64,000 nt of DNA from Populus alba (Eukaryota; Streptophyta; Magnoliopsida; Malpighiales; Salicaceae), in assembly GCF_005239225.2 (NCBI RefSeq), contig NC_133295.1, positions 11,160,001 through 11,224,000 of the forward strand, given 5' to 3'. This document shows, in pieces, positions 24,064 to 35,950 of the stretch (within the stretch, counting starts at the first letter, position 1; each line of letters starts with the position of its first letter). The translations under genes and the position numbers were made by a program. Below the pieces are notes generated by a model. It saw nothing but the letters and a program-made list of their open reading frames with translations. It made no database searches and had not been told where the DNA came from.

Positions 24064-24170
24064 ATGAAAATGAAAAAAGGTAAAAGGAATCTGCATTCAC
24101 CAATCTGCATTCACCAATATTGTGCAAGATAAAAGATCCCAATAAATGAAAATGAAAAAAGGGTGAAAAA
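24046..24170. repeat. Short repeats at the P450 copy B breakpoint
   Basis: The unit tctgcattcaccaat occurs three times, and aataaatgaaaatgaaaaaagg occurs twice in pieces. The first unit begins at the P450 cysteine codon, so the break joins P450 sequence to this repeat through a few bases of shared sequence. Confidence 0.7.
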
Positions 24171-24600
24171 AATAAAATAAAATGATCCAATTACCAGTTT
24201 GTAAAAGAACAAGCAGCACATGAGTCAATAATGGAAGATATCAGCATTCACCAAGAACGTAAGACTGACCTCCACACCGCGACATTACAAGTGATTTCAA
24301 TGATAGTAACAGAAAGTGATTGGCTATTACGAAATTTACAATGACAAGAACTAGTTAGTCATCAAATAAAATATGAGTGACGAACTATGTTAGAATTCCA
24401 GAATTTGGTTTTGACAAAAAAAAAAACAGAGAAAGCATCGCGTGTAAAGCTATTGTACCTTTCTCCGTTCCAAGGAGGGACGAACATTAAATAGAGTTTT
24501 TTTTAGAAAGTTGAATTGCATACTGTCACAGGGCTCCTGCAATGAAGAGGATCGAAGGAGATCAGGGGAGAAATAATTCAAATGGGTGACCATGGGGTGC
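24171..24600. other. Intergenic, nothing recognised
   Basis: No gene-like frame and no repeat that I can place. Confidence 0.4.
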
Positions 24601-25387
24601 TAGCAGCTGTTTGGTTAAAGAAAAAAGAAATATACTGTTCATTGGCTCCTTTTTTTTTTTTTTTTTTTGCGTTAGAAATGCTGTATTTGAAAAGAAAGAA
24701 TTCCTTGTTTTTTTTAATATTCACATTAATTGTATTATTCAATAAATAATGCAATTAACATGAACAGTGTAAAATAATTGCATTGTTCACTTAAAAAATA
24801 GTAAACAGTGCAATTCTCTTGTACTGTTCACTTGCATTATATGAACACTTTTTTTTATATAGTGTTATTTTTTTTTTGTAGTGTTTTTTTTTTAAAAGTA
24901 GTTTAGAGTGAATTTTATACATGATAATATTTTATCTAATTTTATTACACGCTAAAAAAATTATGGAAACTATAGTTCTTATCGGATGCATTTCTTACGT
25001 AATGGAATTATAGATGGTTTCATGAAATAATAAAAAATATTTTATATAAAGTATGATTTATTTTATGATATAATAGCAATAGTTAAATCCATAATATTTA
25101 AATTAAAAATCGTCAATATTAATATATATTTTTTAAAATTATTTTATAATCTCAATTTTAAAAGCATTCTTAACCAAACACATTAAACTACTTTTTCTTC
25201 AACGTTAATTTCAACCACAGTTTTAAACGCCTATTTTTTTCAAACCAACCTCAACTAAAAGTACTTTTTATAAAATAATTTTTTTCAAACCACGACCACA
25301 ACAGCTACCGTAATACCAAACACACTCAACTTGCTGCGTTTTGTTACAGAAGATATGTTTGGTATTTCCGTAGTTTTTATGATTATG

Positions 25388-25409
25388 ATATATATATATA
25401 TATATATAT
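25388..25409. repeat. (TA)n microsatellite
   Basis: TA run in the right arm near the centre of the inverted repeat. Confidence 0.85.
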
Positions 25410-25454
25410 TTTTTTATGACAAGTATTTTTAGTTGAGGTTGATTTGATATTTAT

Positions 25455-25650
25455 AAGAGTATTTGAAAATACGGGCTAACCTGTATTTTAAAAAAATTCA
25501 ATTTTTTTAGTTAAAAATTAATTTTTTTGTATGTTTTAGATCGTTTTGATGCACTAATCTCAAAAATGATTTAAAAAAAATATTTTGATATTTTTCAAAA
25601 TGAAAAGCACTTTGAAAAACAACTACAACCACACTTCTAAACAGGAGATT
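25455..25650. mobile_element. MITE inserted in the right arm of the inverted repeat
   Basis: Its left end (gtatttgaaaatacggg) and right end (aaccacacttctaaacagg) look like the common family, whose interior reads gttttgatgcactaatctc here. The left arm passes continuously through the corresponding point, so this is an insertion after the arms formed. Confidence 0.6.
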
Positions 25651-25726
25651 GCTTAAAACTATGGTTAAAATTGAGGTTGAATAAAAAGTAGTTTAATATG
25701 CTTTTCAAATTGAGGTTATAAAATAA

Positions 25727-25729
<3 letters not shown>

Positions 25730-25763
<34 letters not shown>
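25730..25763. repeat. (TA)n microsatellite
   Basis: Uninterrupted TA run of about 16 units. Confidence 0.9.
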
Positions 25764-25764
<1 letters not shown>

Positions 25765-26132
25765 TGGTTTTTAATTTAAATATTGTAGATTTTAACTACC
25801 ATTATTACATTATTAAATAAATAATACTTTATATCAAATATTTTTTATCGTTCTATTAACTTATCTATAATTTCATTATGTATAAAATTCATCTGATAAG
25901 AACTATAATTTTCATGGTTTTTTTTAGCGTGCAACAAAATCAGGTAAAATATCATCAGAAATAAAATTAGAATTGTGATCAAATTCTGCAAATGCTACTT
26001 CATCATGCAATCTCCTTCTAATTTACATGTATTATTAAATAATATTAAACACTAATTTTTCGAGTAAAACACGATTAAAAAAATGGTTTTTTTTACCAGG
26101 TTGAACGCGGGCCAATGAACACTGGAGACAAT

Positions 26133-26173
26133 GTTCACGTGAACAGTGCAAAGTGAATTAATTCACTTTGCAC
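26133..26173. repeat. Two adjacent perfect palindromes
   Basis: 26133-26144 reads gttcacgtgaac, and 26146-26173 is a perfect 28-bp palindrome with half-site gtgcaaagtgaatt. No spacer interrupts either one. The related motif gtgaacagtgcaa also appears near 24760-24830, left of the inverted repeat. Confidence 0.85.
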
Positions 26174-26719
26174 AAACACGGCAGGAAGGGAGAAGCAGAT
26201 TGATGTTGCTTTTGGCTAACCCGTGTTTGAAACGTAAATTATGGTGGGTCCCACACACAATAAATAACGTTTGTCATTTTCCAAACATTTTGCTTATGTG
26301 GTTTGCTTCAAATGCAGAAGTAACCATGAAAACAAACACGCTCTTAACAAGATAGGTGGCATGCGGTATATTGATAAATAATACAATAATTATTGTAATG
26401 GCAGTTAAAAATTAAATTTGTGATTATTTTAATATTCAAATTAGATTTGATAGCCTATTAGATTTAAGTAAATTGAACCTGATGATAATAATATACCCAA
26501 GTTATTTAGATTTGGAGTCTCTAACAAATCCAAATAATTTGGATTTGGCTAGCGCTTCTAAAGGACCCATCTTATGTGGGTTTGCCTTTACTACGGACCT
26601 AAATTACTTGAGTTTGATATCTTTACCATACCTAAATTTCTAGGGTCTGGTGCCCCTAATAATAATAATAATAATAATATTAATAATGATATTAAAATTA
26701 TCTTAACTAAGTTTATATA

Positions 26720-27200
26720 GTTTTTAATTCTTTCAAATTAAATTTATGATTTTTCTTCAACAACAATAATATATTTTTTAAAAATTTATTATTAATAATA
26801 ACAATAATAATTATTTTTTACCCTTCAAATAAAATCTATGGTTTTTTCAGTAGTAATAATATTTTTTTCAAATTTATTAATAATAATAATAATAATAATA
26901 ATAAATATGCCTGACCCAAGTTCTTATAATTTTTAATTTTACTCTTCAAATCAAATATATGGTTTTTCTTTAATAGTAATATTTTTTAAAAAAATTTACT
27001 AATATTATTATTAATAAAAAAAGATGATAAGAATAATACCACTAATAATAACAACAACAACAATAACAATAAAAATAATTTTTAATTTTATCATTTAAAT
27101 CAAATATATGGTTTTTTCTCAATAATAATAATATTTATTTTTTAAAATTTATTAATAATTATATTAAAAATACTAATAATCATGAAAATAATAATATTTA
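26720..27200. repeat. Imperfect minisatellite, ~115-120 bp unit
   Basis: About four units, each with a phrase like 'tttttaattttact-cttcaaatcaaatatatggttttt', then AAT/ATT trinucleotide runs, then 'aaatttattaata'. The AAT runs vary in length between units, suggesting slippage. No coding capacity. Confidence 0.65.
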
Positions 27201-27334
27201 TAATAATAATATTAACCATATCCAATCTAAGTTTGAAAGAGTTTGCTTGCTCTGGAGGAGAGGGAAATGGAATATTGAAAGGGAAATTTGGGTTTCAAAC
27301 TTAAGGCTAAAAAGAAGAGGAATTGAAGGTGTTT

Positions 27335-27490
27335 GGTGAGGTAATTGTGATTGTTTTAAAAAATATTTTTTTATTAAAAAATATATTGAAATTAATTTTT
27401 TAAAATTATTTTTGATATAGTGTATCTAAAAATATATAATAAAATTTAAATTTGAAAAAATAAAATAAAATTTAAATTTTTTTAAAGCGC
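27335..27490. repeat. MITE-like fragment
   Basis: Begins gaaggtgtttggtgaggtaatt and carries the family interior (aattatttttgatatag). The right end is not clearly terminal. Confidence 0.4.
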
Positions 27491-27869
27491 AAAAACTAAC
27501 TGGGTTAAGGGGAAGGCGTAGGTAAAGGAAATTGGTGTTTGGAGAGAACGAAAATGTACTGGGGAAGGGAAGAAAGTGACAGTAAAGAAAACCAGGCAAG
27601 GCAGAGGAAAAAACTAAACTATTTTTTTTTTTTAGTGAACCAAAAAGGAAAGCAAACTTCTTATAATATAAATGCACATACTAGATTTGCCAACATTCTT
27701 TTAATATGTTTTTATGTTAGAAATCTTGTTTTTGTAGTATATCAGAGAATATAAATGAAAAATACTTACATCTATATAAATAGTAGAATGTAAAATTTAT
27801 ATAATAAAAAAAATAATCCAAGTGTTCAAATATCAAGAGAATCGAGGTGAGTTGTTTTTTATTAAGGGT

Positions 27870-28050
27870 ATATTTAAAATTATAATAATTATTACGGTTT
27901 AAAGTTATTTTTATTTAGAAATATATCAAAATAATAATTTTTTTAAAAATTATTTTAAATATTAATATATTAAAATAATTTGAAAATATAAAAAAATTAA
28001 TTTAAAGTAAAAAAAAATTAAATTTTAAACATGATAACTAAACAGTGAAA
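27870..28050. repeat. MITE-like element
   Basis: From gggtatatttaaaattata to aacatgataactaaacagt, with the shared interior (atattaatatattaaaataa). Confidence 0.45.
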
Positions 28051-30656
28051 TCATATAAATAATATAGATGATAGTGGTGATTATAGTAATAATTTTATGA
28101 TTATTGTTGATGGCATTAATAATAGTTTAATAAAAGCCAGATGATTTTCCAGCCCTTTGTTCATAATAGTCACTGAGAACCTGTTTGGTAACGTGGAAGC
28201 GTCCACGTTTCTAGCGTTTCACTTGTGCAAGCTGTTTGGTTTAACAACAACCACCGTTTTAAAACTCCATGGGGCCCACAAAAATTGAGTTTCAAACGCA
28301 GGGTAAACAAAAGCATGTGAGGGCTGCTTTTTACCGTTGCTGCTGTTCAGAAAACGCAGCAAACTTTACCAAAAAATTAATTCCACACCAAAAAATTAAT
28401 TTCACCCTATCTATCCTCAACTACACACCATCGTCTCCCCTCTTCTGCAATATTCGTCCCTGAGCTCCCGATCCACAGCTGCCTTCTTCTCAAAAAATTA
28501 GTTCTCCTCCTCGCGATTAAACACACCCACACACTCTTTTCATTCTCAAGACAAATGGTAAAAGAGAGATAGAGAGAGAAGGAGAGAGTTGAGCTTCTTC
28601 CTCATCATCTCTCTTGGCGGCGAGGGAGAGAGATAGTTTACTGCTGTTTTAAACAAGGTTAGACATCACTTATTAATCCTGCTTTTGTTTGATTGATTGT
28701 GATTCGTCGTCCATTCTCTAATAAAGACACGAATTGGTTGTTAGCCGACTGTAGATCAAGCCCATCTGCCACCGATCTGCTGTCATGATGAACTCATCTC
28801 GCGTTTGAAGAAGACATGCACTGACCCAAGTAATTTTATTCCCACTTGACCTAAAAAAATGTTTAGATCATGTTGTATCAGCTTAAACTAACTGTTTTCC
28901 CTAACAAAAATGTGCTCTTCTTGTGACTTTTATTTGCAGAACCAACGAGATCATCGAAATATTATCTTCCTGGAAAGCTCAAGCAGAAGCATCTTACGAG
29001 GCTCATTCTTGGTTGCACACAAAATTACCAAGTTAGTTGCTCTGTATCGGTTCAACAATTATTGTATCTGTCTCATTGGAAATTTTGCATGTGATTGTGG
29101 TTCTGCATGGTGTTCAAATTTGACATGTGAATATTTGCTTACACTTTTATGCATACATAGGCATAAATACATTTGATATCCTGTTGAAGACTTTTGGTTT
29201 TGATGTGGGTTTTTTTTTAAATGGAGCTAGCCGGTCATTATCTTCATTGTCTCTGCTAAAATTGAATTTTAATCTCTTATGTCATGCATTACTTTATTTT
29301 TCTCCAGGTTTTTGTTTGTTTTTTCAAATTACTTGTGTTTATGAAATGTGTCATGTTTCTAAACTAATATATATTGTCAAAATTAACATAAGGATCTATT
29401 TTTTATTAACAACAAATAGTTTGAGGTACTCAAATTAAAAAAATAAATTCATGGATTAAGTTTAGTTTGACTCAAATTCAGTATATATATATATTTTTTA
29501 ATTTAGCCAACTTACTATTTTAGATTCCATTCTTGAGGAGTTAGTCTCTTTTGCTGTAGTTTTAGACTAAAAATCGAGTTGACTATTTATTCAATCTCTT
29601 ATCACTATTTTTTTGTTTTCTTGTCACCAAACACAATTGAGATACAGTCTTATCTGTTGTTAGTTAGATTTCCTTCCGAATTGAATTTGTTTTGAAGCTG
29701 AAATTATTTTTATTTTTTTTGCAACCAAGTGCTCTTACTGGCAGTTGCAGTCCCTGAGTGCCTGTCTCAATGCTTTGCTTCTATGGAGCATACACATAGA
29801 TTTCAAGTATTATCTTGTGTGTTCTCTGCAATTAGCATTACTATAATGATTATTTGTGTTCAACATAGTTTTCACTGGGCATGACCTAAAAAGTGTGTAG
29901 ATTATGATATCTTATTGTAAAGCACAACTAGTTCAATTATACTTCCTCTACATCCAGCATTAAGAATTTGGAGGTATGCTTTATGGTTACAATTCATTTG
30001 CACTATCTCCACAAATACATTAATGTCAGGAGTTTGAGTGTTTTTTTTTTTTATTATTATTAATATGTCAAGTACATGTAGAATTTAGAAGTAATCATCT
30101 TCAACTTTGATACAATTATTGTAGTTCTGTACTGAATAATGCTCTTACTATCAAGTCAGAATCCAAAATACAATAGGAAGGAAAGTTTTGGTTTATTGCT
30201 CCACACAAACCTGTCTCTCATGTCCCTTCTACTTTTGGTCTCTTTAAGTCATAGCTACTTCCGATTTATTTTTATCCTCAATTTTAAAGGAAATGCCTTT
30301 TTTTATTAGAGGAATTTACACTTTGTATTGATGGTGTCTTAATGGTGAACTAGTGGTGAAAAACAGTATAATTTGTTAGTAAAAGAGGCTGCAACTTTCA
30401 GGATGAAGGCAACCCTGTTTTTGTTCCCATTTCTTTTAGTTTAATCAAAATGATCTATTTTCTTTTAAGAGCTCATGCATATCATACGAGCTGTGGTAAT
30501 TTTGTCATTAACATTTTATTTAGATTTCATACACGAGTCTCATGTCCAAAATCTGTCAGTTTGGATGAAAAGGTTTGACATAATTAGGGATGTAGGGATC
30601 AATTGTAGACTCACCTCACCCTCTTATATGTACACAAATTAGGCAAAAACAAGAAC

Positions 30657-31735
30657 ATGGACGATTCTCAATCACAAGATAAGGCTTGTTGGACTAGAGA
30701 GATGTTGCATGCTTTTTGTGACATATGCATTAAAGCAATTGAGCAAGGTATGCGACCCAACACACATTTCGACAAAGCTTGGTGGAAGTTTGTTATGAAT
30801 AGCTTTAAGGATCAAACTAGCCATGCATTAACGAAAGCACAATTAAAGAATAAGTGGGACGGAATTAAAAAAGATTGGAGAATATGGAAAAGGTTGATTT
30901 CCGAAACAGGAGTAGGATGGAGTGCTGAACTTGGAACAATTACTGCTCCTGATGAATGGTGGAAAGCTAAAAACTAGGTCTGTTTTTTTCTGTATTTTTA
31001 CAGCTGTTCTTTACTGTTTGGTTGCATGCTTTCACATAATTTTTTTATGTATTTTTTCCTTTATTGTCCCGTGTTGTAGGAGATACGCGGGGCAAGAAAG
31101 TTTAGGCATGCTGGGATCGATCCAACTTTGTGTTGTAAATATGATATCATATTTACAAACACTGTTGCAACCGGTCAGTATGCTTGGGCTCCATCGCAGG
31201 GTCTGAATTCTGATGAGGATGGTGTCGGTCAAATGCACACTAACGCAATGAATGATGACCCTCATCTTCATGAAGGTAGTGGAGATTCTGAGGAGGGTAG
31301 TCTTCCCAATTTTGTTGCCGATGTGGAGAATATGGTGGCTGGTGTGACTTTTGCCAATAGCATAAGCAATCCCACCGGTAGTAGTGGGAAAAGAAAAGGT
31401 GTCCAACAAAGTTCTAGACAAAATGAGAAAAAAAAAGGAGTGCCAAAAGGTGATCGCAATTGTTTTCTCGATTAGATAAGTTAGTGGATAGTGTTTCTAC
31501 CAAGAGTGAATGCACGTCAAGTGTTTTAGATAAAATAGGTTGTAGCATAGAAGAGGTGATGAAGGAGTTTCACTCCATTGAGGAAGTGGTGTTTGGTAGT
31601 GAGTTGTATTGTTTTGCAACTGAGTTTTTTATGGTTAGAAGTTGGAGGGAAATGTGGGCAACAATTGGTGATATGGACCGAAAATTTCAGTGGCTGAAAT
31701 TAATGTTCGATCGAAGGGCAAACTACCGACCTTGA
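30657..31735 (+). pseudogene. Harbinger ORF1: Myb/SANT-like DNA-binding protein, broken
   Basis: First part 30657-30977: the segment TREMLHAFCDICIKAIEQG through KAQLKNKWDGIKKDW to DEWWKAK is a Myb/SANT-like domain (Myb_DNA-bind_3 type) with its spaced tryptophans. The frame stops three codons later. The likely second exon starts at 31080 after ttgtag and reads GARKFRHAGIDPTLCC and ATGQYAWAPS, the usual continuation, then an acidic and a lysine-rich linker. Near 31460 a frameshift is needed to continue into the C-terminal part (SRLDKLVDSVSTKSEC to MFDRRANYRP). The family provides ORF1 of PIF/Harbinger transposons, and some members were domesticated in plants. With a stop at the junction and the frameshift, I call it a pseudogene. 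Confidence 0.7.
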
Positions 31736-31739
31736 AGTA

Positions 31740-33510
31740 AGTTTACATTTCATACATGGAAAACTTACATTAATGTATGTTATTGTGTGTTGTATGTTGC
31801 AGCAATGAAATTCTGTTTTGTGTCAAAAAAATTTCAATGTTTATGTGTTTTTTCGCAGGTTAAAGTGCAGCTCAAATTTGAGGTTCATGAGGTGTTGCTA
31901 CGGCTGTAGAATTGGAAAATGGGTTATACAAACGATTATGCCTTTACTGTTTTTCCCAGGTTTCGTAACTTGTAACGTATCATATGTTGAACACTTTTTA
32001 TGTATTTGTAGTTATCGGCTATTTGTTATGTTTGAGAAATTGTTAACAACTATTGTTGTTCTTTTTAGAAGCTGTTATTGTAGGTTTAGTGTTGACTTCT
32101 ATAGTCTACTTTGAATGCTGGATAAATCTGTGTTTAGTTGGCTTTTTTCAGCCTTGAATTTTATATTGTAACGTAATGGATTGCATTGTGTTTTATGTGT
32201 TGAATGGCTGCTGATTGGTTGAATGTATGTTGAGTTGAAAGGCAGCTGATTGGTTGCAGTATAGTTCCTTACATGAATGTTTGAAAGTGGGTTGAATGGG
32301 AGTTGGTACCTTTGAATGGTTGGTAATGGTAAAAATGTTTGCTGCTGGGTTTGGTAGCAGTAAATATATGTTGGTGTGTGTGTTTCTATTTAAGATGCAT
32401 TAGAAGTCCTTTGCATTTTCATTGGCTGGACACAAAATTTGCAAGCATTCCAACGTGTATTGAGAGCTGTTTCAGGAGGTTTTGTTGCTGTTTTTACACT
32501 GCAACGTCAAGTGCATTGACTTTAGAAGGTTGGTTGTTAATTTTATGGATGCTTTTTAGTTAATAATGCTTTATATTTATGTTTTGTTAGCAGAAGGTTG
32601 GTGTAAACAATTGTATGGCTGCTGCTATTGTCAATTAAACAAGTGCATTTATGGTTTTTTTTCAACTGACAGCAGCCCCTTCTCTTTATGGCTGCTATTA
32701 TTGTCAATTAAATAAGTGCATTTATGGTTTTTTCAGCTTTATATTTAGGAATCTTTATATTTATGGTTTCTGGCCAAGTCATGGATAATTAAGTTGTAAT
32801 ATGAAAATGGAAAATATTGCATTAACATAAAGAGAAAGTCATAGCCTATAAGAAAGTAGCTGAAGACTCTTCTTATATAAGTAATGTTTTAATCTCAACT
32901 CTTATAAGAAAGTTTTTCCACTAAAAAGTCACAATAAATCTATTGTTTTTTCCTTAAACTAATTGACATTTCAGATAATAAGTCTTAGGTTTTATATATA
33001 TCTTAGGTTTTTTCCTTGAACTTTGAAAGGGAAAGTCATAGCTTGATGATAGAACTAGATGGAGGAATATCTGTTTTGAAAGGGAAAGTCTAGGAAACTA
33101 AAAATTGTTTTCTACGTTTTACACCTTGCTACCAATGAAGGGATTGCATGGCATTTCAAATCAGAACCAAGTTCTCTGAATGCATACTACTCTAAAATAA
33201 CACCGTGATAGGATACAAGGGATATGAATATAGGCCCTATATAGTGCAGGTCTTAATTATATAAAAAGGGATTGTAACAATGGACAAGTGTATGGCTTGT
33301 TCCTTCAAGTTGTTGTAAAGATAGGGAAACCACTTCATATTCATATCTGCAAAAGATCGATGCTTGCAATTGTAATTTCTTGGCTATATTCTTCACATAT
33401 TAATTGAAAAGATTTGATATTACCCTGGCGGTGATAATCGTGTACATTACAATTATTGTTGTGTTAAAAAATAGTGGATGAGTTACGTATACGTTAAAGA
33501 TGCTCGATGG
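31740..33510. other. Interior of the Harbinger relic without recognisable transposase core
   Basis: Contains T-rich, fairly low-complexity DNA with a repeated phrase (ttgtcaattaaacaagtgca at 32628 and again at 32702 with a change). No DDE domain can be read in either strand. Confidence 0.5.
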
Positions 33511-33511
33511 C

Positions 33512-33712
33512 GCATCAATGGCGCTGCACAACTATATTTGACGGAAGTCGAGCCAAGATGTTGCATTCAACAACTTTGATAACCACCCTGATTTCGTTCC
33601 TCAAGATACTTTTCCCGATGTCGTTCCACAATCACAAATGAGTTCACACCAGAGGGTGTCGAGTATGGATGATATTCGTGATGGCATTGCAAATTGTTTG
33701 ATGGGGCAATAA
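33512..33712 (+). pseudogene. C-terminal remnant of a PIF/Harbinger transposase
   Basis: The frame reads ASMALHNYI, a stop codon in place of Arg (CGA to TGA), then RKSSQDVAFNNF and, at the end, SSMDDIRDGIANCLMGQ and a stop. The ALHNYIR motif and the MxxIRDxIAxxL ending are typical of the last ~65 residues of Harbinger transposases (DDE_Tnp_4 type). Nothing upstream encodes the catalytic part, so this is a deletion remnant. Confidence 0.7.
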
Positions 33713-34519
33713 TATGTAATTGTAATAACAAAGCAAACTTTGATTATTTAGCCGGTATTTATGTGCAAACAATATTTTATTTCCTCTTAACAAAAAAAAA
33801 TATTTTATTTATGTCCTTTTTAGTCATTTTAGTTTCAAAAGCAACCGCAACCATAATTTAACCAAATATCTTTTTAACCACAATAAAATCAAACCACAAC
33901 TTTAACCAAACACTCAAATTATATACACAAACCACAGAAAAAGTGCTTTTTTCAAAAATCATTTTTTTCCAATCGCAACCACAACAATTCCAACAAAAAC
34001 AAACACTCCCTGACTCCTTTTCTTGAAAAGCTCTGATACCAAACAATTGTTAATCATTTCCACAGCTTTTAAAATTTTTACATTTTCTTTTGATAAATCA
34101 CCCGTAAATTCATTACAACAAAGGTCCACATGATATGTCAAAAATCCAAAATGTTCAAGGAGCATATTATTTGATGTTTTGATAATAATAATTTTTTAAA
34201 TTTTAGTAATTTTTTCATTAAATTTTTTCCTTTGTTTTAATTTTTTGTTTGCCACTTTTGCTGTGTATCCATGATTTGGTATCATGTGAGTATTTTTTTA
34301 TCACTGAAATTTGAAATAATATTAATTGTTTTAATTCTATAACGATTAAAAATGTAATTTTTTTTATTCAATTTTTATTGTTTTCTATAAAACATATTTT
34401 AAAGAATATAAATTATTTATAAGATTTGAAAATAAAAATTAATTTTAGAGAATAAAAAAAGAAAACAAAAATTAATAAGATCAAACAAATAAATGAGGGC
34501 TTAGCTGCACCAAGGCTAA

Positions 34520-34727
34520 GTGTGTTTGGGAACAAGGCACAAACCGTGTTCCCAAAAATTTTGATTTTAGTTTTTACCTAAAATAAAATTTTTATATATT
34601 TTTTAAAATCATTTTGATGTGCTGATGTCAAAAATAATTTTATAAAAATAAAAAAATTTATTTTAATGCATTTCTAAGTGAAAAATACTTTAAATCGTTA
34701 CTGTTACCACAATTCCAAACAGGCCTT
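34520..34727. mobile_element. Tourist-like MITE, possible TSD TAA
   Basis: Left end gtgtgtttgggaac, right end reversed aaggcctgtttggaattgtgg; TAA lies on both sides. The interior includes the family phrase attttgatgtgctgatgtc. Confidence 0.6.
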
Positions 34728-35271
34728 TAATGCCAAGGTGTAGAAGCTCAACGTGACTATTCAAATAAAAATTAATAAACTATCAATTTTTGTTCTCAAA
34801 ACTCAATTCTTTCACCATTTTAACCACAAACACTTCCAAGATCATTCATCAAGCTCTTAAGAACCCAATTTCAACTATAAAAGCTCATTTTAATTAATAA
34901 AAGGAAAAGAAAAATAAAAAATCCAAATTAAATTAAAAAAAATTAATTATATTTCAAGGTTCAATCTCTCTTTCCAAGATTAGGAATCACCATCAATAAA
35001 TGTCTCTTAGCATGATAAAGCTATTTCACACCAAAATCAACAATTGTTAGGCTAGTAAGGTGCTAGCAAAGTTCAAAATGTAATTGATGAAAACGACCAA
35101 CATGCAATTTTTAAGTAATACGAGAATGCAATCATTTTTTTAAAAAAAATACATAGAGAAGAGATAATTCAGGTGAACAAGATAAGAAAATCTTGTTCAT
35201 TTTTATTACTAATTGATGAGTAAAATGTTTTATTTTATAAAGGATTTGCCATGAAGCTGGATTAGATAGAG

Positions 35272-35466
35272 GTTTAAGAGCTCATTTGTTTTTATATTTT
35301 AAAAGTGTTTTTGAAATAAATTGAAGTGAATTTTTTTTTGTATTTTTAAATTATTTTGATATATTGATGTTAAAAATAATTTTTAAAAATAAAATAAATA
35401 TTATTTTAATACATTAAAAAAATATTTTAAAAAATAATTATTATCACACTTTTACATACCATCTAA
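35272..35466. repeat. MITE-like element
   Basis: Begins aagagctcatttgttttta and ends cacttttacataccatct, with the common interior (attttgatatattgatgtt). Confidence 0.45.
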
Positions 35467-35778
35467 ATATATCTAAATACGTAGCTTTCATAGGAGTTTG
35501 TTGCATCATCAATTTTGATTGTGGATGACTGAATCCCATGTCTTTCTTGAATAAACCTTATCGATGGCTTTGATGCTAGAGCATACAGAGTTGGACTTGG
35601 AAATTTATTTACCATAAAGTTAGGTTTGGAAAGAATTGTCATGAAATCGACGCTAAAGTAAATCTATTCAGAGAGTTTACAGGCAAAACATTCATTCATG
35701 TTGTGAGGATTTGGTAATGGATGTGTTTGGAGATAGTGTTAAGAGTTCTATGAACTTGTACCATTTGCGATACAATGA

Positions 35779-35950
35779 ATTTTTTTTTTATATTAATATG
35801 GATGTTCTGGTTAATTTGTATGTGCTTCAACTAATCTCATAAATCCTGAAATTAACGATTATGTAAGCCTGCAATAACTTTGAAGGGACTCGAACTCGTA
35901 ACTATTTGAAAGCAAATCCAAGACCTAATCAATTGAACTAAATCTTTAAT
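35779..35950 (-). mobile_element. tRNA-derived SINE, minus strand
   Basis: Read on the minus strand: A-box-like tagttcaattgattagg, B-box acgagttcgagtccc, body with caggcttacataatcg and ttcaggatttatgagattag, then the conserved 3' module in worn form and an A tail (the T run at 35779-35791). It directly abuts a second tRNA-like head (35951-36022). Confidence 0.7.

Larger units (their letters stand above)
24910..25968. repeat. Long inverted repeat with ~23-bp spacer
   Basis: The left arm (24910-25330) is the imperfect reverse complement of the right arm (25354-25968). For example acacgctaaaaaaatt and atagttcttatcggatg on the left face the complements of ttttttttagcgtgcaac and catctgataagaactat on the right. 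Both arms end inward with gtgtttggta-type motifs. The right arm is longer because a ~200-bp MITE interrupts it. A transcript could form a hairpin of about 400 bp. It may be a foldback transposon or two head-to-head copies of one element. Confidence 0.8.
28175..34012 (+). mobile_element. PIF/Harbinger-type DNA transposon, non-autonomous relic (~5.8 kb)
   Basis: Left end gagaacctgtttggtaacg and reversed right end cagggagtgtttgtttttg form an imperfect terminal inverted repeat of the TGTTTGG type. Both sides carry ACT as a possible 3-bp target duplication. Inside, on the plus strand, are a Myb/SANT-like ORF1 (30657-31735, damaged) and the C-terminal tail of a Harbinger transposase (33512-33712). 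The catalytic DDE region is missing between them. A leader with a probable first intron lies at 28550-28950. The exact ends are an inference. Confidence 0.65.

Noticed and set aside
26650..27200. Possible CRISPR-like array
   Set aside because: The units are long, AT-rich and imperfect with trinucleotide runs, and the DNA is from a plant nucleus.
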